From contig CAILVY010000328.1 of assembly GCA_903837785.1 (NCBI GenBank), forward strand, positions 1-49,012: DNA of 49,012 nt, written 5' to 3'. Source of the stretch: Candidatus Hydrogenedentota bacterium. GTDB lineage: Bacteria; Hydrogenedentota; Hydrogenedentia; Hydrogenedentales; CAILVY01. How positions within the stretch are numbered: the stretch's first letter is position 1; each line of letters opens with the position of its first letter. A model generated the notes under the pieces. That model was given only the letters and a program-made list of their open reading frames with translations. It was not told the DNA's origin and searched no databases. Both the position numbers and the translations under genes were made by a program. Below, piece by piece: positions 8,393 to 17,308 of this stretch.

Positions 8393-8979
8393 AGAAGCAG
8401 CGCTATAAGGCGCTGTCTGTACTTCTGGCCTCCGGGTCGCGGGTGGAGGTGCTGCGGGTGTTCATGCTGGATCCGACGCGGGCGTATTACCAGCGTCAGA
8501 TCGAGTCAGCGACGGGCCTGCCGATTCGGGCGATCCAGCGGGAGCTGGAACGCATGAGTTCGATTGGGCTCTTGTACCGGCGGGTGGAGGGGAACCGCAC
8601 GTATTACCAGGTGGACATGGCGTTCCCGCTGTTTCCGGAGCTGCGGGCCATGGTGATGAAGACGGCCAACGACACGGACCTGCTGCGGGGTTCGTTCGCG
8701 CTGGATGAGGCGGTGATGCTGCTCTTCGTGACGGAGGCGAAGGATCGGGCGCTGGTGGTGACGCGTCCGGGGCGGCGTCCGGTGGTGGCGTCGCCGGTGA
8801 GCATTCCGATTGATGTGATGACGAGCGAGGATTTCGCGCGGTCGCTGATGGAGCGGCGCGAGATGCTGGAGATGTATTTGGTGCGCGGGACGGATTTGCT
8901 GGGCCGCCGTGAAGAAGTGATTTGGCGCCACATCGAGGCGGCGGGCTATGAAGTGCAGAAGGGAGAAGGAGTTCCATGA
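8356..8979 (+). CDS. Winged-helix regulator with degenerate nucleotidyltransferase-like domain
   Basis: 207 residues. Residues ~25-85 form an ArsR/MarR-like winged helix: RVEVLRVFMLDPTRAYYQRQIESATGLP, recognition helix IRAIQRELERM, wing YRRVEGNRTYYQ. Residues ~110-200 resemble the fold of minimal nucleotidyltransferases that often follow such a domain (strand AVMLLFV, later VMTSEDFARSLMERREMLEMYLVRG), but the GS...DxD catalytic motif is absent, so no transferase activity is expected. ATG 8356 follows GGAG at 8345-8348. The stop overlaps the next ATG (ATGA at 8976-8979), so the two proteins are probably made together. Likely an autoregulated repressor; ligand and targets unknown. Confidence 0.75.
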   Translation: MPGSALLTTEYSQKQRYKALSVLLASGSRVEVLRVFMLDPTRAYYQRQIESATGLPIRAIQRELERMSSIGLLYRRVEGNRTYYQVDMAFPLFPELRAMVMKTANDTDLLRGSFALDEAVMLLFVTEAKDRALVVTRPGRRPVVASPVSIPIDVMTSEDFARSLMERREMLEMYLVRGTDLLGRREEVIWRHIEAAGYEVQKGEGVP

Positions 8980-10421
8980 GAGACGCATCCGTGGAGATCT
9001 CGAGGCTGTGCGAGTCGTGGTGGGGGCGGCTGGCGGATTCGACGAAGCTGGAACAGCACCGCTATGCGGAGGAGTTGCTGCATCTGCTGGGCTGGGAGCA
9101 GCCGATTCCGTTTTCGCCCAAGGGGGCCGCGGCGGCGTTGTCGGCCGCGCCGTATCTGTTGCGGGCGGGCGGCCAGACGGCGGTGGCGGCGTATTTCGTG
9201 ATGCCCGGGACGCTCGAGCCGCCGTCGGCCATCGTGGAGCGGGGGCTGGATTTCTGTCCGGCGACGCGCGTGCTCGTGAGCGAGACGCGCTCGGTGAACA
9301 TGAACTACGTGTTCATCAGCGATTTGTACCGGTCGTATTTGTACGATGCGCGCACGGACGAACTGTTGCTGTACGCGGACGATCCGAAGACGTTCAACCG
9401 CGATTTCGCGCCGGTGATGAAGCAGGCGCATGTCGAGCGGGGTTCGCTCGAGGAGATCCGGCGCCAGCCCCGGAGCACCGTGGCGCGGCAGCTTCGCGAG
9501 TGGTGCGAGCGCTGGATCGAGCACCTCGCGGCGCGCGGCCGGGTCTCGGAGGAGAAAGCGAGCCTTGCCATCGATCGCCTGATGGTGATCCGCTTCCTCT
9601 TCGATCACGACATCCTGCGGCGGACGCGGTGGCGCCTGCAGCAGCGTTTCATGGAGCTGGTGATGAAGGCGGCGAGTTCCTCGCCCGAGGGCTCCGGCGA
9701 GGCCCTGACGAACCTCTTCCACGACATGTGGTTCGACTGGAAGATCGACCTCTTCGAGGGGACGCCGGAACTCGATCAGGCGCTCTGGAACGACACGATC
9801 TCCGTGCCGCTGCTGCGCGAGTTCGCGCTGCTCTCGCACGGGAAGTTCAACATCGCGACGATCCTCGAAAGCTTCAATTGCGGCGAACCGGCCGAGAAGC
9901 TGCGGGTGCGCATGGTTCCCGACGAGAACGAGGAGCGCGAGGCCTTCCTGCGCAAGCAGAGCCTCGACACGATTGATCACGCGCGGATCGATCTCGATCT
10001 CGTGGAAGAGGGCTATCGCGCGATCTTCTTCTGGTTCGACAAAGTGGTCGGGCTCTATGAGCGGCTTGATATCGACTTCGATTCGAAGACGTACACGGGC
10101 GCGCCGCAGGAGATGGACCTCTTCTCGTGGTCCGAACTGAACTCGGGCCGGCCCAGCGCCTGCGCCGACAAGATCGCGTACGCCTGCGAGCGGGGTTTCG
10201 GCGTCTATTACGCGACACCGCGGCAGTACCGGATCGCGCGGCTCATGCTCACGCTGCACCTGATCAGCCAGTACGAGCAGGGACGTCAGGCCGTGAACAC
10301 GCTGCCCAGCCTGAAGAGCGTGATGATGAAGCGTCCGGCGGTGCTGCCGTCGGAGCGGGTGATGATGCCGGAGCGATCGCTCGACGCGATGGAAGAGCTG
10401 GATTATTACCAGGGCGTGTAA
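8976..10421 (+). CDS. 481-aa protein resembling the N-terminal region of type IIG/PglX-like enzymes
   Basis: No clear family name. The N-terminus (SWWGRLADSTKLEQHRYAEE, LLHLLGW) resembles the start of Eco57I/type IIG-type proteins, and the middle part (ASLAIDRLMVIRFLFDHDIL) matches the helical LLDRLIFIRFLEDRGI segment that precedes their methyltransferase domain. The adenine methyltransferase motifs (FxGxG, NPPY) and an obvious nuclease motif are absent, and the protein ends where that domain would begin. The C-terminus carries a YERLDIDFDSKTYTGAPQEMDLFSW region and an Arg/Met-rich tail. Its ATG overlaps the regulator stop by 4 bp. Possible roles are DNA binding or a defence-related scaffold; both are inference. 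It may also be an unrelated conserved family. Confidence 0.65.
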   Translation: MRDASVEISRLCESWWGRLADSTKLEQHRYAEELLHLLGWEQPIPFSPKGAAAALSAAPYLLRAGGQTAVAAYFVMPGTLEPPSAIVERGLDFCPATRVLVSETRSVNMNYVFISDLYRSYLYDARTDELLLYADDPKTFNRDFAPVMKQAHVERGSLEEIRRQPRSTVARQLREWCERWIEHLAARGRVSEEKASLAIDRLMVIRFLFDHDILRRTRWRLQQRFMELVMKAASSSPEGSGEALTNLFHDMWFDWKIDLFEGTPELDQALWNDTISVPLLREFALLSHGKFNIATILESFNCGEPAEKLRVRMVPDENEEREAFLRKQSLDTIDHARIDLDLVEEGYRAIFFWFDKVVGLYERLDIDFDSKTYTGAPQEMDLFSWSELNSGRPSACADKIAYACERGFGVYYATPRQYRIARLMLTLHLISQYEQGRQAVNTLPSLKSVMMKRPAVLPSERVMMPERSLDAMEELDYYQGV

Positions 10422-10459
10422 GGGCTGGACGGGCAGAGACGAGGCACGGACGAAGCCAA

Positions 10460-10477
10460 CGCGGCGAGGACGCCGCG
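10460..10477. repeat. GC hairpin CGCGGCG-agga-CGCCGCG
   Basis: Perfect 7-bp stem with a 4-nt loop in the 106-bp gap after the type IIG-like gene. It has no T-tract. A variant (CGCGGCGAGGACACCGCG) occurs on the minus strand at about 48761-48778, so it may be a dispersed short palindrome rather than a terminator. Confidence 0.5.
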
Positions 10478-10527
10478 TCTACGGCTTGGCCGCTTCGGGA
10501 CGAAGCGGGGTACGGGGAGATGATGTG

Positions 10528-11322
10528 ATGCGGATTGTGTGGGTGCTGGCACTGGCGCTGTCGGGGACGGCGGGCGCGGAGTTTCCGGGGGCACAGTCGG
10601 ATTATCACGGGTTTGCACGGCATGATTTTGCCGTGGATGGGCGCAACGCGATTGTGGTGGCGCCGAAGGCTGTTGCGGCGGGTAAGCCGTGGATCTGGCG
10701 TGCGGAGTTTTTCGATCATCGGCCCGAGGCGGATCTCGCGCTGCTGGGGAAGGGCTTTCATCTCGCGTACATCGACGTGGGGAACACGTTCGGGTGTCCG
10801 GAGGCGATGGGGCATTGGGCCGTCTTCTACACGACACTGACGGAACAGTACGGGTTTTCGAAGAAGCCGGCGCTGGAGGGGCTGAGCCGGGGCGGACTCT
10901 ATGTGTACAACTGGGCGGCGGCGCATCCGGACAAGGTGGGCTGCATTTATGGGGATAATCCGGTCTGCGACTTCAAGAGCTGGCCGGGCGGCAAGGGGAA
11001 GGGCCCGGGCAGTCCCGACGATTGGAAGAAGCTGATTCAGGACTACAAGTTCGGGGCGGAAGCGAACGCGCTGGCCTACGCGAAGAACCCGATCGACAAT
11101 CTCAAGCCGTTGGCGGACGCGAAGATTCCGCTGATCCACGTGTGCGGGGATGCGGACGAGGTGGTGCCGTTCGAAGAGAACACGGTGATCTTGAAGGCGC
11201 GCTACGAGCAGCTTGGGGGGAGCCTGACGCTGATCGTGAAAAAGGGGTTCAAGCATCATCCGCACGGGCTGGACGATCCGGCGCCGGTCGTCGATTTCAT
11301 CGTGAAGCACGCCGCGAAATAG
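10528..11322 (+). CDS. Secreted alpha/beta hydrolase
   Basis: 264 residues. A short signal peptide (MRIVWVLALALSGTAGA) precedes an alpha/beta-hydrolase fold. The nucleophile elbow is GLSRGG (G-x-S-x-G, Ser near residue 117), the acid is probably the Asp in CGDADEVVP, and the histidine is in FKHHPHGLDDP near the C-terminus. The N-terminal DFAVDGRNAIVVAPK and the WRAEFFDH region resemble hydrolases found next to carbohydrate esterases and sulfatases in Planctomycetes-like genomes. ATG 10528 is preceded by GGGGAG at 10514-10519. Substrate unknown; an ester is the most likely class. Confidence 0.8.
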   Translation: MRIVWVLALALSGTAGAEFPGAQSDYHGFARHDFAVDGRNAIVVAPKAVAAGKPWIWRAEFFDHRPEADLALLGKGFHLAYIDVGNTFGCPEAMGHWAVFYTTLTEQYGFSKKPALEGLSRGGLYVYNWAAAHPDKVGCIYGDNPVCDFKSWPGGKGKGPGSPDDWKKLIQDYKFGAEANALAYAKNPIDNLKPLADAKIPLIHVCGDADEVVPFEENTVILKARYEQLGGSLTLIVKKGFKHHPHGLDDPAPVVDFIVKHAAK

Positions 11323-11415
11323 CGGGGAGGGGGCGGCCTCGCGCGGCGGCTTGAACCGCACTGTCTGAGTGCCTATGATGCACAGTATCGCTTCCGAGAC
11401 AGGTTGGGAGGTAGC

Positions 11416-12951
11416 ATGCTGGCCCGGGTGCAATCATGCGCGGTATTGGGGATCGAGGCGTTTCCGGTCGCCATCGAGATCGACCACTCGCCCGGCATGA
11501 ACAATGTCCGCATGGTTGGCTTGCCGGATGCCGCGGTGAAGGAGAGCCAGGACCGGGTCTTCACCGCGTTGCGGAATTCGGGATTCCGCTTTCCGCACGG
11601 GCGCCTGGTTGTCAGTCTCGCCCCGGCGGACATGCGCAAGGAAGGGAGCGCGCTCGACCTCCCGATTGCCGTCGGAGTGCTTGCCGCAAGCAATCAGCTC
11701 AGCGGCCTCCGCCTGGCGGAGTACGCCCTCGTGGGCGAACTGGCGCTCGACGGGTCGATCCGGCCGGTGGCCGGGGCGCTGGCCATGGCCATCCTCGCCC
11801 GAAACGAACATCTCCGCGGAATCATCCTCCCCTGGCAGAACGCGGAGGAGGCGGGGGTCGTCCAGGGGCTCGAGGTCATACCCGCGAACTCGCTTCAGGA
11901 CGTGGCCGGGTTTCTCACGGGCGAGTCGGCGATCACGCCCTTCCGCACGGACGTGGAGCGGCTCTTCACGGACGCGCGGCTGCACGCGCCGGACTTCAGC
12001 GAGGTGAAGGGGCAGGCGCACGTGAAGCGCGCGCTGACGGTTGCGGCGGCCGGCGCCCATAACGTGCTGATGGTTGGCCCGCCCGGCACGGGCAAGACGA
12101 TGCTCGCCATGCGGCTGCCCGGCATCCTGCCCGGCATGACTTTCGAGGAGGCCTTGGAGACGACCCGCATCTACAGCGTGGCGCCGATGATGCAGCGCAA
12201 GAGTTCGCTCATGGTTCAGCGCCCGTTCCGCAGCCCGCATCACACGTCGACGACGGTTTCGATAGCGGGCGGCGGGCAGGGGCAGATGGCGAATCCCGGC
12301 GAGGTGAGCCTGGCGCACAACGGCGTGCTCTTCCTCGATGAGCTGCCCGAGTTCAACCGGGCTGCGCTCGAAGTGCTGCGCCAGCCGCTCGAAGAGGGCA
12401 TGGTCCACATCCGGCGCGCGAACTATTCCGTCACGTTTCCCAGCCGTTTCATGCTCGTGGTCGCGATGAACCCCTGCCCCTGCGGCTGCCGCACGGATCC
12501 CCGGCGCACGTGCCGGTGTTCGCTCGGCGAAGTGCAGCGCTACATGGGGAAGATCTCAGGACCGCTGCTGGACCGGATCGACATCCACGTCGACGTGCCT
12601 CCGCTGTCCTTCGAGGAACTGACGGATGCGCGGCCGTCCGGGCCGTCCACGCTCGAGGTCCGCGCCCAGGTGCAGGCGGCGCGGGACCGCCAGCGCGCCC
12701 GGCACAACGGCCAAGCCGTCTGCAATGCGCACCTCGACACGAAGGCCATGCGCGCACATTGCGTCATGACGGAGGGCGCGCGGAAACTCCTCGAAGCGGC
12801 GCTCGAGCGCATGGGGCTCAGCGCCCGGGCCTATGACAAAGTTCTGCGCGTCGCGCGGACGCTCGCGGATCTCGAAGGCGCCGCCACGCTCGCGGAAACG
12901 CATCTGGCGGAGGCCATTCAGTACCGCTCGCTGGATCTTGAGGCGCCGTAA
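11416..12951 (+). CDS. comM: YifB/ComM-family Mg-chelatase-like AAA+ ATPase
   Basis: 511 residues, the usual length. An N-terminal Lon-protease-like domain (GLPDAAVKESQDRV...LAPADMRKEGSALDLPIA) precedes the Mg-chelatase AAA+ core with Walker A GPPGTGKT (Lys 227) and Walker B LFLDELPEF. It has the RSPHH motif and a Cys-rich insert CPCGCRTDPRRTCRC, and ends with the ChlI C-terminal helical domain. ComM is a hexameric helicase that promotes branch migration during natural transformation; a comEC gene lies about 32 kb away in this window. ATG 11416 follows GGGAGG at 11406-11411; the upstream TTG at 11404 is rejected. Confidence 0.95.
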   Translation: MLARVQSCAVLGIEAFPVAIEIDHSPGMNNVRMVGLPDAAVKESQDRVFTALRNSGFRFPHGRLVVSLAPADMRKEGSALDLPIAVGVLAASNQLSGLRLAEYALVGELALDGSIRPVAGALAMAILARNEHLRGIILPWQNAEEAGVVQGLEVIPANSLQDVAGFLTGESAITPFRTDVERLFTDARLHAPDFSEVKGQAHVKRALTVAAAGAHNVLMVGPPGTGKTMLAMRLPGILPGMTFEEALETTRIYSVAPMMQRKSSLMVQRPFRSPHHTSTTVSIAGGGQGQMANPGEVSLAHNGVLFLDELPEFNRAALEVLRQPLEEGMVHIRRANYSVTFPSRFMLVVAMNPCPCGCRTDPRRTCRCSLGEVQRYMGKISGPLLDRIDIHVDVPPLSFEELTDARPSGPSTLEVRAQVQAARDRQRARHNGQAVCNAHLDTKAMRAHCVMTEGARKLLEAALERMGLSARAYDKVLRVARTLADLEGAATLAETHLAEAIQYRSLDLEAP

Positions 12952-13029
12952 GGGTCCTGTTGTCTCATTGCGTCCGCATGGCAACGGAAGCATCGCGCAG
13001 ACCATCGCACACGTCGCGCCGTTTCCGGG

Positions 13030-13035
13030 TATAAT
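13030..13035 (+). promoter_or_regulatory. Candidate -10 box TATAAT upstream of the PKD/beta-helix gene
   Basis: GGGTATAATTCC lies 57 bp before ATG 13092 in the 140-bp gap. The -35 region (about 13007-13012, GCACAC) is weak. No gene is seen in the gap. Confidence 0.45.
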
Positions 13036-13091
13036 TCCTTGGGCCTTGAGCGAAACGGACAGCGGCGAAGTGCAGGAGCGGAGTGTCAACG

Positions 13092-14714
13092 ATGCGTATT
13101 GACGTGGCTCGGGCTGTCTCTTTCCTGGCGACCATGCTGATCGTGCTGAGCGCCGGAGGGCTGGCGGGCTGCCCGCGGCCGGAAAGCCCTTCTGCGGCCT
13201 TCAGCGCGGAACCGCGGGCCGGGGCCGCGCCGCTGAGCGTTGAATTCTCCGATCTCTCGTCTCCGGGCGATGGCACAATTGCGGCCTGGCAATGGGACTT
13301 CGGCGATGGAAACACGGGCACGAGTCCCCATCCGATCCACACGTACGAAGCAGCGGGGACTTACAGCGTCGCGCTGACAGTCAGCACTGAATACGGATCC
13401 GATACGCATATCGAGACTGGATACGTCGTTGTGTCGGGCGAAGGGGAAGGCGAAGGCGAAGGGGAAGGGGAAGGAGAGGGAGAGGGAGAGGGCAATGAGT
13501 ACTATGTTTCGAACGCCGGAAACGACGGCCACGACGGAAGCGAGGCGCATCCCTGGCGGACGATCCAACATGCCCTCGATATTGCGCAGCCGGGCGACAC
13601 CGTCAACGTGCAGCCGGGCGAGTATGCGGGCTTTGAAGGGGTTCGATCGGGCGAGGTGCATCGTCCCATAATCGTGCGGGGTCTGGGCGCCGCGGTGATC
13701 AATTCGGGCGCCAATCGCGACCGGATCGAGCTGTATCTCACGCACCACGTAGTGATTGAGGGGCTGGCGATCACGGGCGCGCCGCGGGCGGGGATCGCGG
13801 TGCTCGGGGAACCCGACGACCCCATCCGGGGCGTCGTGGTGCGCAACTGCACGGCCCATGACAACGGGCGCTGGGGCATCTTCAGCGGCTATGCCGAGGA
13901 CTTCCTCATCGAGGACAACGTGTGTTCGGGTTCCGCCGCCGAGCACGGGATCTACGTGAGCAACAATGCGGACCGGCCCGTCATTCGCCGGAACATCTGC
14001 CATCACAACCACGCGAGCGGCATTCAGATCAATGCCGACCCGTGGCTCGCGGCGGAGTACGGCGGCGACGGCATCATCAGCAACGCAGAAGTGGTTGGAA
14101 ACGTCTGCTACGAGAACGGCGAAGCCGGCGGCGCCGCCATCAATCTCGCCTCCGTGACGGATTCGCTGATCGCCAACAATCTTCTGTATGCGAACCACGC
14201 CTCGGGCATCGCAAGCTGGGACGACGGGTACGTCGAGGACGGTGGCGACACCCGCTTCGGCTGCAAGCGCAACCGGTACTACCACAACACGGTGGTGCAG
14301 GCGGCGGACGGGCGCTGGGCGATGAACTTCCGAGACTACAGCACCGGAAACGATGTGCGGAACAACGTCCTGATTCATCTGGGCAGCCGCGGCGGGATTG
14401 ACACGGACATTTCGAGCTGGGCGAACATGATCAGCGACTACAACATCATGGAGCTCATTTCCTGGGATGACGACGGGCAATTCTACACGCTGTCCGAATG
14501 GCAGGCGCTCGGAAACGACGCGCACTCCCTGCAGGCCGCGCCGGAGGCGCTCTTCCTCGATTTTGGCGCCGGAAATTATCATCTCGCGCTGAATTCTCCC
14601 GCCGTCGATCACGGCACGGCATTGCCTTCGATCGCGGCCGACCTTGACGGCACGTCACGGCCTCAGGGTACCGCCTGCGACATTGGATGCTTCGAGCGTC
14701 CTGCGCCGGAATGA
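13092..14714 (+). CDS. Secreted PKD-domain / right-handed beta-helix lipoprotein-like protein with (GE)9 linker
   Basis: 540 residues. The signal peptide ends with LAGGLAGC, a lipobox-like site, so it may be a lipoprotein. Residues ~35-112 form a PKD domain (FGDGNTGTSPHPIHTY, AGTYSVALTVS). Residues 116-133 are nine Gly-Glu repeats. Residues ~136-530 form a pectate-lyase-like beta-helix, starting with the YYVSNAGNDGHDGSEAHPWRT motif of DUF1565/NosD-type proteins, with many N-N-L and G-I-Y-V-S-N turns, and ending in CDIGCFE. Probable polysaccharide binding or lyase at the cell surface; catalytic residues not identified. GGAG at 13080-13083 fits ATG 13092; GTG 13083 is an alternative. Confidence 0.85.
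   Translation: MRIDVARAVSFLATMLIVLSAGGLAGCPRPESPSAAFSAEPRAGAAPLSVEFSDLSSPGDGTIAAWQWDFGDGNTGTSPHPIHTYEAAGTYSVALTVSTEYGSDTHIETGYVVVSGEGEGEGEGEGEGEGEGEGNEYYVSNAGNDGHDGSEAHPWRTIQHALDIAQPGDTVNVQPGEYAGFEGVRSGEVHRPIIVRGLGAAVINSGANRDRIELYLTHHVVIEGLAITGAPRAGIAVLGEPDDPIRGVVVRNCTAHDNGRWGIFSGYAEDFLIEDNVCSGSAAEHGIYVSNNADRPVIRRNICHHNHASGIQINADPWLAAEYGGDGIISNAEVVGNVCYENGEAGGAAINLASVTDSLIANNLLYANHASGIASWDDGYVEDGGDTRFGCKRNRYYHNTVVQAADGRWAMNFRDYSTGNDVRNNVLIHLGSRGGIDTDISSWANMISDYNIMELISWDDDGQFYTLSEWQALGNDAHSLQAAPEALFLDFGAGNYHLALNSPAVDHGTALPSIAADLDGTSRPQGTACDIGCFERPAPE
13437..13490 (+). repeat. Simple sequence repeat encoding (Gly-Glu)9
   Basis: Nine hexameric GGN-GAR units in frame, 54 bp of almost pure purine. 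The third codon positions vary, which suggests selection on the peptide as well as slippage. Acts as a flexible acidic linker between the PKD and beta-helix domains. Confidence 0.9.
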
Positions 14715-14715
14715 G

Positions 14716-14732
14716 CCGCGCGCGCCGCGCGG
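14716..14732. terminator. Palindrome filling a convergent junction
   Basis: CCGCGCG-cgc-CGCGCGG, a perfect 7-bp stem that occupies 17 of the 19 bp between the stops of two convergent genes. No T-tract, so intrinsic termination is uncertain. Confidence 0.4.
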
Positions 14733-14733
14733 T

Positions 14734-17196
14734 CTATGGTTTCGGCGAGGCGGGAAGCAGGTGCCACACCTGCGCGGCATCCTCTTCGAGCGCCACGGCA
14801 AACCCGTTGCCCAGGTCCGCCCCGCTTATCGCGCGGTGTTCTCCCGAGATCATTTCGCTGAGTTCATATTGTGTGGCGGCGTTCAGCGCCTGCAGCGAGA
14901 GCTGCGCGCTGTTGTAGGGGCAGCCTGCGGGCCGGTACGCCACGAGCAGGCCTTCGCCCGTTTCGGGATCGAGGAATTCCCAGGCGGACCACGCCCCGTC
15001 GCCTTTTGCCTGGGGCAGGAGCGCGTGGAAATCGCGGTTCAGGAGATGCCGGACCTCCTTGTACGCCGCAACGGCCTGGGCGAGATCGCCCTTCTGTTCC
15101 GGGCTCAGCGCGCGGAAGTCACAGCCAAAGCCGAGCGGACCGCCGAAGAGCGCGAGCATCTCGCCGAGGCCGCGATAGCGGCAGTAGTTCGTGTTGAGGT
15201 GTCCGCCGAGCAGGAAGTGGTTGGCGCCGCATTCATGAAAGCGCATCAGCGGCTGATTGTACGTGTCGTCGCTTTTCCAATACGTGTGGCCGTAGCGAAT
15301 CGTGCGCAGGTCGATGCGGCGCCCGCCGCTCGAGCATTGCTCGATGAGCAGGCCGGGATGCCGCCGCATCAGTTCTTCCCAGAGCGCGTAAACGCCGTTG
15401 ATGTAGCGAATCTGCGCCAGGCCCTGTTCGTCTTCGCCCTCGACGCTGGCCCAGCCGGGCAGCGGGTCGATGTTGAAGTCGTAACGAATCCAGTCCACGC
15501 CCACTTCACGGATAGTGGCGTCGAGCATGTCGAGGGCGAGCTGCCGGGCTTCGGGGCGGCCGAGATCGAGGAGGTTCCTGTTGAGCAGCCACTCCGGATG
15601 CTCCTTTTGCCAGCGCGTGCCGTTTGCCACGCGTTCCGGCTCGAACCACAGCCCGAACTTCATGCCGAGGCCGTGCACATGATCCGCCAGCGGCTTCAGG
15701 CCCCCCGGGAACTTCTGCCGGTTGATCGTCCAGTTGCCCACGCCCTCCGGGAAATCGCCGTCAAACCAGCCCGCATCGAGGCAGAAATATTCGATGCCGA
15801 GCGGCGCGGCTTCCTCGGCCAGTTGCGTGAGCATCTCGGCGTTCACGCGGTTGTCGAAGACGAACCACGAGTTGAACGACACGGGCGGCAGGACGGGCGC
15901 GCCGTTCAGGCGCGCCTGATACTGTTCGCGGAGCAGTCGGCGCAGCCGTTGCACGCCTTCCGGGACGCCGCCCTGGAACGGCAGGATCAGCGCGGTGGGC
16001 AGCGCGGCGCGTTCGCCCGCGGGCAGCCGGAAATGCGCGGGTTCCATGCCCGCCCGGAAGACGGCTTCCCCCGTCTTATCATCGAAGCGCCCCTCCGCCC
16101 GCCACTGTCCGCTCCAGCCAAGGGCCAGGCCGAGGTTCCATCCGTCGGCGAGCTGGGTCAGATAGTAGAAGGGCAGATCGCCATTGCTGGAGCGGCCGCC
16201 GTCGACGGCCAGGGTCTTCTCGCCCAGCTTCGTGGTGTTCAACTCGAACCCGAGGCGCTCCGAAGCGCTGTCGAATCCGCCCGTGAGCCCGCCCGAGCAG
16301 GAGTGCAGCTCGGTCAGTTTCGGCCGCGAGGCGCCGCGGAAATCGATGCTGTTCACGTCCGTGATCAGCGCCGAAGGCGCGGCGCCGCGGTTTTCAAAGG
16401 TCCACTGCAATTCCATGGCCGGGGGCGCGGCGAAGACCGTGGCCGTCAGTTGTGCGCGGAAGCCCGTGTCCGGCTCCGTCCAGGCACTCGCGTACGTGGT
16501 GCTTCCGGGCTTCTCCGCTGGCGCGCTTGCTTCGCGCGTCCAGTGCTCGAAGAGTTCCCAGCAGGATTTGCCGCCATAGGCGAAGGACGCGGGGATGCGG
16601 GTGAAGAGCGGAACCGTGAGCGCGTCGCTGATCTGCACGGCGCTGCCGTCCTCCCGGAGGAGGCGGGCTTCCGCCCAATCCGCCTGATCGTGGAAGATGC
16701 CGTCTCCCGCATCGGACAGCACAAGATCAATCACGCGGCCTCCGCGGAGATCCTCATCCACGGACGCAGGCTCACCGCCTCCGCGGAACACGTCGGAGGC
16801 AAAGCGTTCCTGGCCGTCCACGGAAACGGAAAAGCGCGCCGAACCGCGCGAACCCTGTGTGTCGCTGTTGTTGTCGATGCCGATGAATGCGGCAAATCGC
16901 GCAAAAGGCTCGTTGAGCCGGAGGGTGATGCGCCCGTTTGCATGCGCGCCGATGCCGCGTTCGAAGGTCCGGCTGCCGATGCGCAACGGCGTCTGGGTGT
17001 GGCAACAGCGGTTCGCCGTGGGCCGCCCATAGTCCTGCGCCATCGCCGTGATTTCGAATGGCCGGACTTCGGCCGCAGTCCCGGGAATCCCGCCCATCAG
17101 GCTGAGCGCATGCAGGAGTTCGCCCGCCGCGGGGTCCTCCGCTGCCGCAGAGATTCCCGCAAGACTTGCCGCCGCAATCAGCATCCAGGTGCGCAT
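14734..17196 (-). CDS. Secreted GH36 alpha-galactosidase with N-terminal NPCBM domain
   Basis: 820 residues. A signal peptide (MRTWMLIAAASLAGISAAA) is followed by an NPCBM-type carbohydrate-binding domain at ~45-185 (FERGIGAHANGRITLRL, FAAFIGIDNN, RVIDLVLSDAGDG). The GH36 supersandwich and barrel come next. Barrel motifs include YFCLDAGWFDGDF and GMKFGLWFEPERV; the nucleophile candidate is D573 in WIRYDFN and the acid/base candidate D643 in YWKSDD, with EQCSSGGRR typical of the family. It releases terminal alpha-galactosyl residues from oligo- or polysaccharides; other GH36 specificities such as alpha-N-acetylgalactosaminidase are possible. Ribosome site GGAGGAA at 17204-17210. Divergent from murB. 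Confidence 0.9.
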   Translation of the reverse strand: MRTWMLIAAASLAGISAAAEDPAAGELLHALSLMGGIPGTAAEVRPFEITAMAQDYGRPTANRCCHTQTPLRIGSRTFERGIGAHANGRITLRLNEPFARFAAFIGIDNNSDTQGSRGSARFSVSVDGQERFASDVFRGGGEPASVDEDLRGGRVIDLVLSDAGDGIFHDQADWAEARLLREDGSAVQISDALTVPLFTRIPASFAYGGKSCWELFEHWTREASAPAEKPGSTTYASAWTEPDTGFRAQLTATVFAAPPAMELQWTFENRGAAPSALITDVNSIDFRGASRPKLTELHSCSGGLTGGFDSASERLGFELNTTKLGEKTLAVDGGRSSNGDLPFYYLTQLADGWNLGLALGWSGQWRAEGRFDDKTGEAVFRAGMEPAHFRLPAGERAALPTALILPFQGGVPEGVQRLRRLLREQYQARLNGAPVLPPVSFNSWFVFDNRVNAEMLTQLAEEAAPLGIEYFCLDAGWFDGDFPEGVGNWTINRQKFPGGLKPLADHVHGLGMKFGLWFEPERVANGTRWQKEHPEWLLNRNLLDLGRPEARQLALDMLDATIREVGVDWIRYDFNIDPLPGWASVEGEDEQGLAQIRYINGVYALWEELMRRHPGLLIEQCSSGGRRIDLRTIRYGHTYWKSDDTYNQPLMRFHECGANHFLLGGHLNTNYCRYRGLGEMLALFGGPLGFGCDFRALSPEQKGDLAQAVAAYKEVRHLLNRDFHALLPQAKGDGAWSAWEFLDPETGEGLLVAYRPAGCPYNSAQLSLQALNAATQYELSEMISGEHRAISGADLGNGFAVALEEDAAQVWHLLPASPKP

Positions 17197-17308
17197 GGGT
17201 CGTTTCCTCCAGTCCCGGTGGAAAGCCTAACATATTCGACGATTGCCGGACAGGATGACGCTTCCCCGGATTATGCCTTCTCCGGACGTTTCGGGTATTC
17301 TTAGCGGC

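Noticed and set aside
14644..17304. 886-aa open frame on the plus strand
   Set aside because: Antisense shadow of the GH36 gene in GC-rich DNA; composition (Arg/Ala/Glu-rich) matches no family and it has no ribosome site.
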